DNA of 64,000 nucleotides, taken from positions 1 to 64,000 of the forward strand of contig CAXFAI010000013.1 of assembly GCA_964001305.1 (NCBI GenBank). Reading direction: 5' to 3'. A program made the translations under genes and the position numbers. Shown here piece after piece: positions 50,403 to 58,547 of the stretch (position 1 is the first letter of the stretch; each line of letters begins with the position of its first letter). The notes below the pieces were generated by a model. That model saw only the letters and a program-made list of their open reading frames with translations, was not told the DNA's origin and made no database searches. The DNA is from CAJXMH01 sp964001305. GTDB lineage: Bacteria; Bacteroidota; Bacteroidia; Flavobacteriales_E; Vicingaceae.

Positions 50403-52853
50403 TTAGTGCTGAATAATTAATTTCTGTGCTCTTGTTCTATTTACAACTACCACATAGTTTCCATTTGGAATAGACTCAAGGTTAATCCTAACTTGGTTTT
50501 GGTTGTATTCACTTTCAAATACGGTTTGTCCTAATAAATTCAATATGTGTACGGTTTTTATTCCACTTTCAGAAATTATATTTAGCGCTGAACTAGAAGG
50601 ATTTGGGAACATTGAAAATAAATTTTCTTCGATTTTTTTGTCTTCTAAGGTTGTGAATGTTCTCGTATATTCTATCAATCCGTTATTCACAAAGGGATCT
50701 CCTTCAATACCTGAATAGGTTACAACAGTTGTAATGGATGTAGTACCTGGTTGATACTTATAAATCGCGCCATCATGACCTGCAGATCCCCCATCAGTGA
50801 CAATACCATAAATATTTCCATCAGATGCTAATGTCAAATGTCCTGAAGGCCATCTCCCATTGTTAGATGTTCTGAAATTCTGCTTTCTTACGGTAGTTCT
50901 GCTAATTGGATCATGCTCTAACATAGTTCCATCAGAGTAGTTACCTCCTTCGTAGGCTGTAAAGTAAATTTTACCATTTCCAGCCTGAACAGGTGTACTA
51001 GTAGACGCTTCACCAATACCTGGATACAAGCTTTGTTCAATGTGTGCTGTATCGGCAACTATGTCGTAGCTAAAAAATGTACCATCTCTATAAACACCAC
51101 CAGACCGGCTAGTTCCATATAGCAATCCGTTTGAAGCTTGCATTAGTCTACCTCTACAATCTCTAACATCACTGATTCCTGAAAAAGTATGATCAATAAT
51201 TATTGAATCAGTTGCTAATTCATAATGTATAATACTAGAACTTGTTAGAGCATAAAGATGACCATTAGTGGCCTTTATAAACCCTTGGCTAGCAGGTCCT
51301 TGATAAGCTAAATTACCCAAGGTCTTTGCACTAAAACTAACAGCATCTTGTGCCACATTATATTTAAAAATGACAAATCGATTTCCACTCAAGTTTCCAA
51401 AGGTTCCACTGCCTAAGCCATAAATCACCCCATTTTCTTCAAGCAGGTTAACCGGCTTAACAGCACCTATCGAATCATGAAAATGGTAGACTGTTCTATA
51501 AGTTCTCGTAGATTCATCAAATTCGAAAAAGACACCTTCGTTATCATTCCCTCCTTCACGGCTACACCCATAGTACTTTCCATTACTTGCTCTAACTAAA
51601 GTACCGTTTGCCATGCTTGCCTCTCTTTCACCGAAGTGAAATTTAGTTGACATGCTATCAAGTGTCATATCATATTCAAAGAAAACACCATCTCCAGCAA
51701 TTCCTCCATCGTAAGAAACCCCATATAAATTATTGTTCGAAGCTTTTATTAAGGAGCCAGTTGATAATCTTCCATGTGTTGCCGTATTGCTACCGTAGTT
51801 GTTATTAATAGATGTGTAGTTTGGATTGGCGGCCAGACCAAGTGTGTCCATAGCTAAATCATATCTGATAATTCTTTGGTTTTGGCCTAAAGCATATAAC
51901 ATTCCTGTGGTTGGCTCTATAAAGTCTCCATATAGACTTAAATTGCTACCAGATGCCACTTTCTTTGTAAAAGTAGAAGTTGTAATGTTCCATTCAAAAA
52001 TTTCCCCACCGGCTATACCATATAATTTGCCATTCGAAGCTTCGAAAAGCGTCCCTTCAGGATTATCGGGTTGTCCAGCTATAAAATTATGTATGACTGA
52101 AAAACTGTTTGTATTGGTATTAAAAGTGAACATGGTACCTCGTGAATTTGAACCACCAAATTCTGTAAGACCATAAAGCAATCCATTTGAAGCCTGCATT
52201 AATGCTCCAGAAGGTCTCTCTCCTGTAGTTGAAGCAGCTAAATCTTGAAGTTTAGTAAAAGTAGAAGTTGAAAGATTATAACTAAAAACTACTCCATCTG
52301 AGTTAGACCCTCCATATTGTGTCATACCATAAAGCAATCCATTGTTAGCATGTAGTAAAGCACCCAATGGTCCTTTTCCATTTGTATTATCAAAATCATG
52401 TAGCTTGGTGTACTGATTTGTTGCAGGGTCAAATTCAAATATTACACCATCAAGATTTACTCCACCTCCATACGTTGTGCCATAAAGTTTATTGTTGACT
52501 AATATCATACCTGCTCGCGGACCACTACCATCTGTCGCATTGTTAAATTGGTAATGTTGTTCGTATTTACCAGTTGATAAATCATAAGAATAAATTACTC
52601 CAGTAAAATGTCCATTCCCTTGAGAGGTCACACCATACAGTTTGTTATTAAATTCAATCAGTGTTCCTTTATAACTACTTCCTTCAAACATGAAAAAATC
52701 ATACTCCGTTTGCATAGAATTGCTTGCAACATCCACACTAAAAATGTTGCCATTCCAATGTTTAGCTAAGCTATTATTCATTCCTAGAAAACTTGGTTGT
52801 GCTGTTATTGAAATTGAAATTATTGCACAAATAGCGAATAGTACTTTTTTCAT
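50403..52853 (-). CDS. GloVer-repeat (TIGR03803-like) secreted protein with T9SS type A sorting domain
   Basis: The 816-residue protein has a signal peptide (1-18) and at least ten repeats of the GloVer kind, with the core YGxTxxGGxNxxGVxFxYD (for example NGLLYGMTQYGGSNSDGVVF near 172-191). Such repeats form a propeller; the role is unknown. The last 75 residues are a type A sorting domain (FSMFPNPSSSALNII, then IPNGNYVVVVNRT). Its own promoter (TATTTTTG at 52870-52877) and terminator make it a single-gene unit. Confidence 0.87.
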   Translation of the reverse strand: MKKVLFAICAIISISITAQPSFLGMNNSLAKHWNGNIFSVDVASNSMQTEYDFFMFEGSSYKGTLIEFNNKLYGVTSQGNGHFTGVIYSYDLSTGKYEQHYQFNNATDGSGPRAGMILVNNKLYGTTYGGGVNLDGVIFEFDPATNQYTKLHDFDNTNGKGPLGALLHANNGLLYGMTQYGGSNSDGVVFSYNLSTSTFTKLQDLAASTTGERPSGALMQASNGLLYGLTEFGGSNSRGTMFTFNTNTNSFSVIHNFIAGQPDNPEGTLFEASNGKLYGIAGGEIFEWNITTSTFTKKVASGSNLSLYGDFIEPTTGMLYALGQNQRIIRYDLAMDTLGLAANPNYTSINNNYGSNTATHGRLSTGSLIKASNNNLYGVSYDGGIAGDGVFFEYDMTLDSMSTKFHFGEREASMANGTLVRASNGKYYGCSREGGNDNEGVFFEFDESTRTYRTVYHFHDSIGAVKPVNLLEENGVIYGLGSGTFGNLSGNRFVIFKYNVAQDAVSFSAKTLGNLAYQGPASQGFIKATNGHLYALTSSSIIHYELATDSIIIDHTFSGISDVRDCRGRLMQASNGLLYGTSRSGGVYRDGTFFSYDIVADTAHIEQSLYPGIGEASTSTPVQAGNGKIYFTAYEGGNYSDGTMLEHDPISRTTVRKQNFRTSNNGRWPSGHLTLASDGNIYGIVTDGGSAGHDGAIYKYQPGTTSITTVVTYSGIEGDPFVNNGLIEYTRTFTTLEDKKIEENLFSMFPNPSSSALNIISESGIKTVHILNLLGQTVFESEYNQNQVRINLESIPNGNYVVVVNRTRAQKLIIQH

Positions 52854-52860
52854 CTTTTTA

Positions 52861-52890
52861 ATTTTCAGACAAAAATATATGACTGAAAAT
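52861..52890. promoter_or_regulatory. Promoter -7 box framed by an inverted repeat upstream of the GloVer-repeat gene
   Basis: On the minus strand TATTTTTG (52870-52877) matches TAnnTTTG, with TTTC 19 bases upstream as a weak -33. The 8-bp perfect inverted repeat ATTTTCAG (52861-52868) / CTGAAAAT (52883-52890) brackets the box. This is the usual place for an operator, though no regulator is known. Confidence 0.45.
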
Positions 52891-53009
52891 CAGCTAGAAA
52901 TAGGGTAATCATCTTAAATGAGTCCGTTAAAATACTGACATATAAAGATTCAACAGCTTAATTCCTTGTTAATTCAATATTGTCTTAATAGATAGAATTA
53001 AAGCAAGAT

Positions 53010-53396
53010 TTATACAAAAACTTGCTCTTGCTTAAGCCACTCCAATGCCTTTTCCTCACAATCAAAACCTTTCATCTTTCTACTAGAGAACTTACTCAAG
53101 AAGTTATAAGTAATCCGGTTGGCTAAATTATTCAGCACTACAGCTTCGGCTTTTGATTTTTGGATACACTTTTTGCTATTTACAAAGCTGATGATGTTTG
53201 TGGAAATAGTGGTATGAATACCAGGTACAATAAGCATGCACACTTTTTGATTGGGCATATGCTCTTCTATGAGTTCGTATTGTTCTTTTGCATCATCAAT
53301 GGTAATGACATTATAATCCTTCACTCGAATCTCAACAATCTTATCTTCTCTAAAAACAAGATTTATTTTTTCTAAATCAAATACTTTCAAATTCAA
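53010..53396 (-). CDS. STAS/SpoIIAA-like small protein (DUF7793-like)
   Basis: The 128-residue cytoplasmic protein alternates strands and helices in the STAS/SpoIIAA pattern: IVEIRVKDYNVITIDDAKEQ near residues 20-39, KVCMLIVPGIHTT near 51-63, then a helical AVVLNNLANRITYNFLSKF near 86-104. It resembles a small family common in Flavobacteria with no proven role. It follows hppD, with a terminator-like hairpin between them, so it may have separate expression. Confidence 0.65.
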   Translation of the reverse strand: MNLKVFDLEKINLVFREDKIVEIRVKDYNVITIDDAKEQYELIEEHMPNQKVCMLIVPGIHTTISTNIISFVNSKKCIQKSKAEAVVLNNLANRITYNFLSKFSSRKMKGFDCEEKALEWLKQEQVFV

Positions 53397-53403
53397 AAAA
53401 TGA

Positions 53404-53426
53404 AAGGGCCGCTAAAAGCGACCCTT
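53404..53426 (-). terminator. Probable terminator after hppD
   Basis: A 9-bp stem with one mismatch (AAGGGCCGC/GCGACCCTT, loop 5) is followed on the minus strand by a T-rich tract. It begins 13 bases after the hppD stop and lies directly before the start of the small STAS-like gene. Confidence 0.6.
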
Positions 53427-53438
53427 AGTATATGTAAA

Positions 53439-54596
53439 TTACAATGTTCCTCTAAGTTCTTGCTCCCTCTCAATAGATTCAAACAAGGCTTTAAAATTTC
53501 CTGCACCAAATCCCCTAGCACCCATTCGTTGAATAATCTCAAAAAATAAGGTTGGCCTATCTTGAACTGGTTTGGTAAAAATTTGCAATAAATAACCCTC
53601 ATCATCAGCATCTACCATAATCCCTAATCCTTTCAGCACTTCTAAATCTTCTCTCAATTCATGATCATGCTCTTCCAATCTTAAAGGCACTTGCTCATAA
53701 TATGTTTCTGGCGGAGTTGACAAAAACTCAACACCTCTTGAACGCAATTTGCTAACTGTGTCAATGATATTATCTGTTGCCACAGCGATGTGTTGTACTC
53801 CTGGACCTTCATAAAAATCTAAATATTCTTCAATTTGAGATCTTTTCTTTCCTTCAGCAGGTTCATTGATTGGAAACTTAATTCTTCCATTTCCATTACT
53901 CATTACCTTACTCATCAAAGCTGAATATTCAGTATGAATTTGTTTGTCATCGAAAGACAAGAAGTTAACAAAGCCCATCACATCCTCATACCATTTTACC
54001 CAGGTATTCATTTCATTCCAACCTACATTTCCTACCATGTGATCGATAAACTTCAAACCAACTGACTCAGGTTTGTAATCGGATTCCCATTTTCTAAAGC
54101 CAGGCATAAAATCACCTTTGTAATTTTTACGCTCTACAAACATGTGAACGGTTTCGCCATAAGTGTAGATACCTGCTTTAACAATTTCACCGTTCTCATC
54201 TTCTAAAACTGTTGGTTCTAAATAAGATTTTGCTCCACGTTTGGTTGTTTCCTCCCATGACTTTCTTGCATCGTCTACCCAAAGTGCCACAATTTTAACG
54301 CCGTCGCCATGCTTAACTATATGCTCGTTTATTGGGCTTTTTGAACTTAAAGGCGAAGTAAGCATTAAGCGGATTTTATCTTGCTTAAGTACATAAGAAA
54401 CAGTGTCTTTATTACCAGTTTCTAAGCCACTATAGGCAAAGGATTGAAATCCAAAAGCCGTTTTATAAAAATGTGCGGCTTGCTTTGCATTTCCAACATA
54501 TAATTCCACATAATCTGTTCCTAAAAGCGGCAAGAAATCTTGCGCTCCTTCAAATATTTTTTCTAGTCCGTAGTCTACTGATTTAATTTCCTTCAT
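53439..54596 (-). CDS. hppD: 4-hydroxyphenylpyruvate dioxygenase
   Basis: The 385-residue protein has the two vicinal-oxygen-chelate halves of HPPD. The iron ligands are seen in FIDHMVGN (His near 184), GVQHIAVATDNI (His near 267) and FFEIIQRMG (Glu near 350). It converts 4-hydroxyphenylpyruvate to homogentisate in tyrosine breakdown. The homogentisate dioxygenase gene lies upstream on the same strand, separated only by the four-helix-bundle ORF. The last step genes (maleylacetoacetate isomerase, fumarylacetoacetase) are not in the window. Confidence 0.97.
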   Translation of the reverse strand: MKEIKSVDYGLEKIFEGAQDFLPLLGTDYVELYVGNAKQAAHFYKTAFGFQSFAYSGLETGNKDTVSYVLKQDKIRLMLTSPLSSKSPINEHIVKHGDGVKIVALWVDDARKSWEETTKRGAKSYLEPTVLEDENGEIVKAGIYTYGETVHMFVERKNYKGDFMPGFRKWESDYKPESVGLKFIDHMVGNVGWNEMNTWVKWYEDVMGFVNFLSFDDKQIHTEYSALMSKVMSNGNGRIKFPINEPAEGKKRSQIEEYLDFYEGPGVQHIAVATDNIIDTVSKLRSRGVEFLSTPPETYYEQVPLRLEEHDHELREDLEVLKGLGIMVDADDEGYLLQIFTKPVQDRPTLFFEIIQRMGARGFGAGNFKALFESIEREQELRGTL

Positions 54597-54597
54597 A

Positions 54598-55034
54598 GCT
54601 TTAAGATTATAGAGAAGAGAGTATAGAATAGAGAGCTAAAGTCTATTCTGAAAGACCATGCTCATTTTCTGAAACTCTTCTAATTTCTCTTCAATTTGGT
54701 TTAGTTCTTTTTCTGTTATAAATTTTCTTTTTTCTGCTAATATAAGTTGTGTCCCTAATTCAAAGGATGAGCCCAATGAAATATCAATAATGCGAGAGAA
54801 TGATTTATCTGTTCTAGAAGAGCCTTCTGCAATATTGCTTGGAATAGAAATAGCAGAGCGATTAATTTGTGATGTTAAGCTGTATTTCTCTTCAGGTGGA
54901 AAATTTGAACTCAAATCAAAAATTTGATTTCCAATCTCTATACCAACTTTCCAAATTTTTAAGTTCTTATAATTATGTCTTAATCTCTGTGACACTTAAA
55001 TATCTATTTTCTCTTTTCTTTACTCTCTAATCTA
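54598..55034. mobile_element. IVS-like element: four-helix-bundle ORF with inverted-repeat ends between hppD and hmgA
   Basis: The flanks of the small ORF are purine-rich on one side (about 54605-54640, units like TAGAGAAGAGAG) and the complement on the other (about 54998-55034, TTTTCTCTTTTC and CTCTCTAATC). RNA from the region could pair its ends around the ORF. This is how intervening sequences in 23S rRNA genes are built, and they carry the same protein family. Here it sits in an mRNA between two catabolic genes. Exact ends cannot be fixed without an uninterrupted relative. Confidence 0.5.
54636..54995 (-). CDS. Four-helix-bundle protein (23S rRNA intervening-sequence type)
   Basis: The 119-residue protein has the pattern of the IVS/S23 four-helix-bundle family: LKIWKVGIEIGNQIFDLSS near residues 12-30, the very typical SLTSQINRSAISIPSNIAEG near 39-58, then SSFELGTQLILAEKR near 75-89. 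Relatives are found inside 23S rRNA genes and as stand-alone genes, and resemble the Avd accessory protein of diversity-generating retroelements. No reverse transcriptase is nearby. Function is unknown. It lies between hppD and hmgA, to which it has no metabolic link, flanked by inverted repeats. Confidence 0.9.
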   Translation of the reverse strand: MSQRLRHNYKNLKIWKVGIEIGNQIFDLSSNFPPEEKYSLTSQINRSAISIPSNIAEGSSRTDKSFSRIIDISLGSSFELGTQLILAEKRKFITEKELNQIEEKLEEFQKMSMVFQNRL

Positions 55035-56195
55035 GCTATCCTCAATCCAACTCTTATAATACTTCCCGTCATCAATTTTTAATGCATTCTCTGTTACTTT
55101 AAGCGGTTTAAATGTATCCACCATTACCGCTAATTCTTCCGTTTCTTTTTGCCCTACACTTCGCTCATAAGCTCCTGGGTGCGGCCCATGTGGAATTCCT
55201 GCCTGATGCAAGGTAATCTGACCTTGCGCAATATCATTTCTACTCATAAAGTCTCCATCTACGTAATACAAAACCTCATCCGAATCAATGTTTGAATGAT
55301 TGTAGGGAGCTGGAATAGACTCCGGATGGTAATCGTATAAACGAGGTACAAATGAGCATATGACAAAACCAGCAGCCTCAAATGTTTGATGTACAGGTGG
55401 TGGTTGATGTACTCGACCGGTTATTGGTTCAAAATCATGAATGGAGAAAGCATACGGATAATTAAAGCCATCCCAACCTACAACATCAAAAGGGTGAGAG
55501 GCATAGACATAATCATGAATAACCCCTTCTTTTTTGATTTTAATTAAGAATTCGCCTTTCTCATCATGTGTTTCCAACTCTTGCGGAGTCCTAAAATCTC
55601 TTTCGCAATAAGGAGAGTGCTCCAACAATTGCCCAAACCAATTTCGGTAACGCTTAGGTGTATAAATCGGACTAGCAGACTCTACCACAAAATGGCGATT
55701 ATCTTCTGAATCAAAGTCCATTTTATAAATCATTCCTCTTGGAATAACGAGGTAGTCTCCATATTTGAAGTCAATATTTCCCAAAAAAGTTCGAAGCTTT
55801 CCACTCCCTTTATGGATAAATATAACCTCATCAGAGTCGGTGTTTTTATAAAAATAATCTTTAGTCGATTTTTTAGGGGCCGCTAAAGCAACAATTAAAT
55901 CATTATTACACAGCATCGCCTCTCGGCTTTCTAAATAATCGTCTTGTGGTTTTACATCAAACCCAATTAATCTCCTTGATTTAAAATTCTTTTCAACGGC
56001 AATTTTGGGCATCACATTTTTAGATCCTAAATGCTCCACCACCATGGTTGGACGATGTAAATGATACATTAAAGAGGACATTCCATCAAAGCCAACCGTT
56101 CCAAAAAGTTGCTCATAATGCAAAGAGCCATCTTCCTTTTTAAAAGTCGTGTGGCGCTTATGTGGTATCTTTCCTAATTTTCTATAAAAAGGCAT
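55032..56195 (-). CDS. hmgA: Homogentisate 1,2-dioxygenase
   Basis: The 387-residue cupin protein has the start FYRKLGKIPHKRHTTF, DEVIFIHKGSGKLRTFLGNI near 125-144, and the metal-site region PRLYDYHPESIPAPYNHSN near 288-306 with HQAGIPHGPHPGAYE near 330-344. It opens the homogentisate ring to maleylacetoacetate. It is about 50 residues shorter than the classic human or Pseudomonas enzyme, as in the bacterial HmgA branch common in this phylum. It is presumably co-transcribed with hppD. Confidence 0.94.
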   Translation of the reverse strand: MPFYRKLGKIPHKRHTTFKKEDGSLHYEQLFGTVGFDGMSSLMYHLHRPTMVVEHLGSKNVMPKIAVEKNFKSRRLIGFDVKPQDDYLESREAMLCNNDLIVALAAPKKSTKDYFYKNTDSDEVIFIHKGSGKLRTFLGNIDFKYGDYLVIPRGMIYKMDFDSEDNRHFVVESASPIYTPKRYRNWFGQLLEHSPYCERDFRTPQELETHDEKGEFLIKIKKEGVIHDYVYASHPFDVVGWDGFNYPYAFSIHDFEPITGRVHQPPPVHQTFEAAGFVICSFVPRLYDYHPESIPAPYNHSNIDSDEVLYYVDGDFMSRNDIAQGQITLHQAGIPHGPHPGAYERSVGQKETEELAVMVDTFKPLKVTENALKIDDGKYYKSWIEDS

Positions 56196-56226
56196 ATTTC
56201 ATTTTTTGGTTGTTTGAAATTAGGCA

Positions 56227-57273
56227 TTATTTCTTGTCTGCTAAAATCTGCTTAAGGTCGGGTCTCAATCGACTTTTATACACATTTCGCTTAGCCTTAT
56301 TTTTATTTGTTTTTCGCAATTTTCTTTGTTCTTCTTCAGGCAAGGCTGCAATGTCTTTGCATTCTGGTGTGCAGCAGCCATTCATTTTTTCAGCGCATTC
56401 GTCACATTGAATAAACAGCAAATGACAATCGTCATTTTTGCAATTGGTATGTGTATCGCAAGGCTTTCCACATTGATGACATTCACTAATTATCTCTGTC
56501 GAAATTCGTTCGCCCAAGCGCTCATCAAAAACAAAGTTTTTCCCTTTGAATCGATTCTCAAGATTTTCATCTTTAATCTGACGGTAATAATCTATGATTC
56601 CTCCATGCAGTTGATTCACATCTTGAAATCCCTTATGTTTTAGGTATGCTGAAGCTTTTTCACAACGAATTCCACCCGTACAGTACAACAGCACTTTTTT
56701 ATCTTCTTTCCCTTTTAAAATCTCCTCTACTTGCGGCAATTCGTCTCTAAATGTATCGGCATCTGGGCAAATCGCATTTTCAAAATGCCCCACTTCACTT
56801 TCATAGTGATTCCGCATATCAATCACAATGGAGTTTGGATCATTCAAGGCTTCATTAAACTCTTTTGCGGATAAATGCCTACCCACATTGGTTACATCAA
56901 AAGTGCCATCATCTAGTCCATCAGCTACAATCTTATGACGAACTTTTAATTTCAGTTTATAAAAAGATTTCCCATCGTCCTCTACTGCCCTTTTTATCGG
57001 CATGTTTTCAAACATTTTCCGCTTTTGTAGGCGAAGCATAAACTCTTCCCAATGATGCTCCGGCACACTCATTTGTGCATTAATCCCCTCTTTCGCTAAA
57101 TAGGTTCTTCCAAAAACTTTCATCTCCGTCCACTCTGCATACAACTCATCTCTAAGCTGATGTGGGTCTTCAATAATGACATAGCGATAAAAACTAATGG
57201 TTACCCTTTCAAAGTCTTCTTCCATTAATTGCTTCTTCAAAAGCTCTTTGTCGTACTTATTATAAAGTTCCAT
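56227..57273 (-). CDS. trhO: tRNA uridine(34) hydroxylase, rhodanese-domain protein
   Basis: The 348-residue protein has an acylphosphatase-like N-terminal domain (to about 115), a rhodanese domain with the active-site loop YCTGGIRCEKAS near 197-208, and a C-terminal cysteine-rich part (CHQCGKPC, then CDECAEKMNGCC) that may bind zinc. This is the TrhO/YceA layout, which makes 5-hydroxyuridine at tRNA position 34 using oxygen. Preceded by TAACTTTG at 57295-57302, an exact -7 box. Confidence 0.93.
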   Translation of the reverse strand: MELYNKYDKELLKKQLMEEDFERVTISFYRYVIIEDPHQLRDELYAEWTEMKVFGRTYLAKEGINAQMSVPEHHWEEFMLRLQKRKMFENMPIKRAVEDDGKSFYKLKLKVRHKIVADGLDDGTFDVTNVGRHLSAKEFNEALNDPNSIVIDMRNHYESEVGHFENAICPDADTFRDELPQVEEILKGKEDKKVLLYCTGGIRCEKASAYLKHKGFQDVNQLHGGIIDYYRQIKDENLENRFKGKNFVFDERLGERISTEIISECHQCGKPCDTHTNCKNDDCHLLFIQCDECAEKMNGCCTPECKDIAALPEEEQRKLRKTNKNKAKRNVYKSRLRPDLKQILADKK

Positions 57274-57294
57274 GAAATAATGCTTAATAACCTA

Positions 57295-57302
57295 CAAAGT
57301 TA
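57295..57302 (-). promoter_or_regulatory. Promoter -7 box of trhO
   Basis: The minus strand reads TAACTTTG, an exact TAnnTTTG match, 22 bases before the ATG. A TTG with proper spacing is not obvious upstream. Confidence 0.45.
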
Positions 57303-57384
57303 GGCAAAGCAATAGCTTAGAAAAAATGACAAAAATCAGCTTAGCAAAGCGTTTATAAACTAGAGCTAAGACCGCAAATTTTAA

Positions 57385-57459
57385 AGAGAGTTTAGATGAT
57401 AGACCTTAGATTTAGATTCATTTTTGTTTCTATATTCTAGATCTAGACTTTTTAATCTC
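57385..57459. repeat. Imperfect palindrome sharing TCTAAAG-type words with other intergenic sites
   Basis: The 309-base gap between trhO and the threonine dehydrogenase gene holds no ORF. It contains an inverted repeat in which TTAGATTTAGA pairs with TCTAGATCTA and the outer GAG with CTC. Its minus strand contains AATCTAAGGTCTA, also present at 28860-28872. It could be an ORF-less copy of the element at 54.6-55.0 kb. The rest of the gap shows only the promoter at 57553. Confidence 0.5.
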
Positions 57460-57552
57460 ACTTCATTTCATTCTGTTCCGCTTCTACCTCATTTTTAAGA
57501 ATGCATCTTTATTCTACTGACTTAAGATATAAACTGAACGATTCCGATTTCC

Positions 57553-57560
57553 TATTTTTG
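57553..57560 (+). promoter_or_regulatory. Promoter -7 box of the threonine dehydrogenase gene
   Basis: TATTTTTG matches TAnnTTTG and lies 22 bases before the ATG at 57583. No clear -33 TTG was found. Confidence 0.45.
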
Positions 57561-57582
57561 AGGCCATTAAAAAATTGAAATT

Positions 57583-58521
57583 ATGATTCTAGTCATTGGT
57601 GCCGGCGGACAGGTAGGCAGAGAGTTGGTTGAAAAACTACGAGAAGTAAAAGGGAAGGATAATGTATTAGCCACTGACATTCGACTTTTAGATGACATGG
57701 AAGGCCCCTTTGAGGAATTAAATGCTTTGGATAAAGGTAGACTTCATGAGCTGGTATCAAAGTATCAAGTAACGGAGATCTATCACCTAGCAGCACTCTT
57801 ATCAGCCAATGCTGAAAAGCAAGTAAAATTCGCTTGGGAGTTAAACATGGATAGTTTGTTTTATGTGCTTGATTTAGCAAAGGAAGGGAAAATCAAAAAA
57901 GTGTTTTGGCCAAGTTCCATTGCGGTTTTTGGCCCCAATACGCCAAGAGACAACACTCCACAACATACCGTTACAGACCCTACCACAGTTTACGGAATAA
58001 GCAAATTGGCAGGGGAAAGATGGTGTGAATACTATGCGAAAAACTATGATGTTGATGTGAGAAGTATTCGCTACCCTGGTTTAATTGGCTACAAAAGTAT
58101 GCCGGGTGGTGGCACAACCGATTATGCGGTAGACATTTATCACCAAGCCTTAGACCAAAAAAAATACGAATGCTTTCTTTCTGAAAACACCTATTTACCC
58201 ATGATGTACTTAGAGGATGCTATTCGAGCTACCATAGAATTAATGGAAGCTCCATCAGAAAACATCAAAATTCGATCGAGTTACAATTTGGGTGGAATTT
58301 CGTTTTCTCCGAAAGAAATTGCTGAAGAAATTAAAAAGCTAATCCCAGATTTTGAAATTAGCTATGCTCCCGATTTTCGTCAAAAAATTGCAGATAGTTG
58401 GCCAAGTAGCATTGAGGATAAAGATGCTCAGAAAGATTGGAATTGGAAATTAGAATACGACTTAGGTAAAATGAGTGAAGACATGATTCACCAACTTCAA
58501 AAGAAAAGACAGTCAAATTAA
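57583..58521 (+). CDS. Epimerase-type L-threonine 3-dehydrogenase (SDR family)
   Basis: The 312-residue protein is an extended short-chain dehydrogenase with the NAD motif GAGGQVG at residues 6-12, the catalytic YGISKLAGERW (Tyr and Lys near 142 and 146) and PSSIAVFGPNTPRDNTPQ near 113-130. This fits the UDP-galactose epimerase-like threonine dehydrogenases known from Flavobacteria, both in length and in the IAVFGP segment. These oxidise threonine to 2-amino-3-ketobutyrate. A nucleotide-sugar epimerase is the alternative, but there is no sugar gene nearby. Confidence 0.85.
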   Translation: MILVIGAGGQVGRELVEKLREVKGKDNVLATDIRLLDDMEGPFEELNALDKGRLHELVSKYQVTEIYHLAALLSANAEKQVKFAWELNMDSLFYVLDLAKEGKIKKVFWPSSIAVFGPNTPRDNTPQHTVTDPTTVYGISKLAGERWCEYYAKNYDVDVRSIRYPGLIGYKSMPGGGTTDYAVDIYHQALDQKKYECFLSENTYLPMMYLEDAIRATIELMEAPSENIKIRSSYNLGGISFSPKEIAEEIKKLIPDFEISYAPDFRQKIADSWPSSIEDKDAQKDWNWKLEYDLGKMSEDMIHQLQKKRQSN

Positions 58522-58547
58522 GTCTTATATTTTTTTATATTTACGGA

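Noticed and set aside
53393..53611. Small minus-strand ORF at the hppD end
   Set aside because: It overlaps the conserved C-terminus of hppD in another frame and has no recognisable features.
54636..54995. Diversity-generating retroelement
   Set aside because: The four-helix-bundle protein resembles Avd, but there is no reverse transcriptase or template/variable repeat pair nearby.
58530..58547. TATATTTA box just before the MORN-like gene as a true promoter
   Set aside because: It ends four bases before the ATG in very AT-rich DNA and no -33 element is present; co-transcription with the dehydrogenase gene is simpler.
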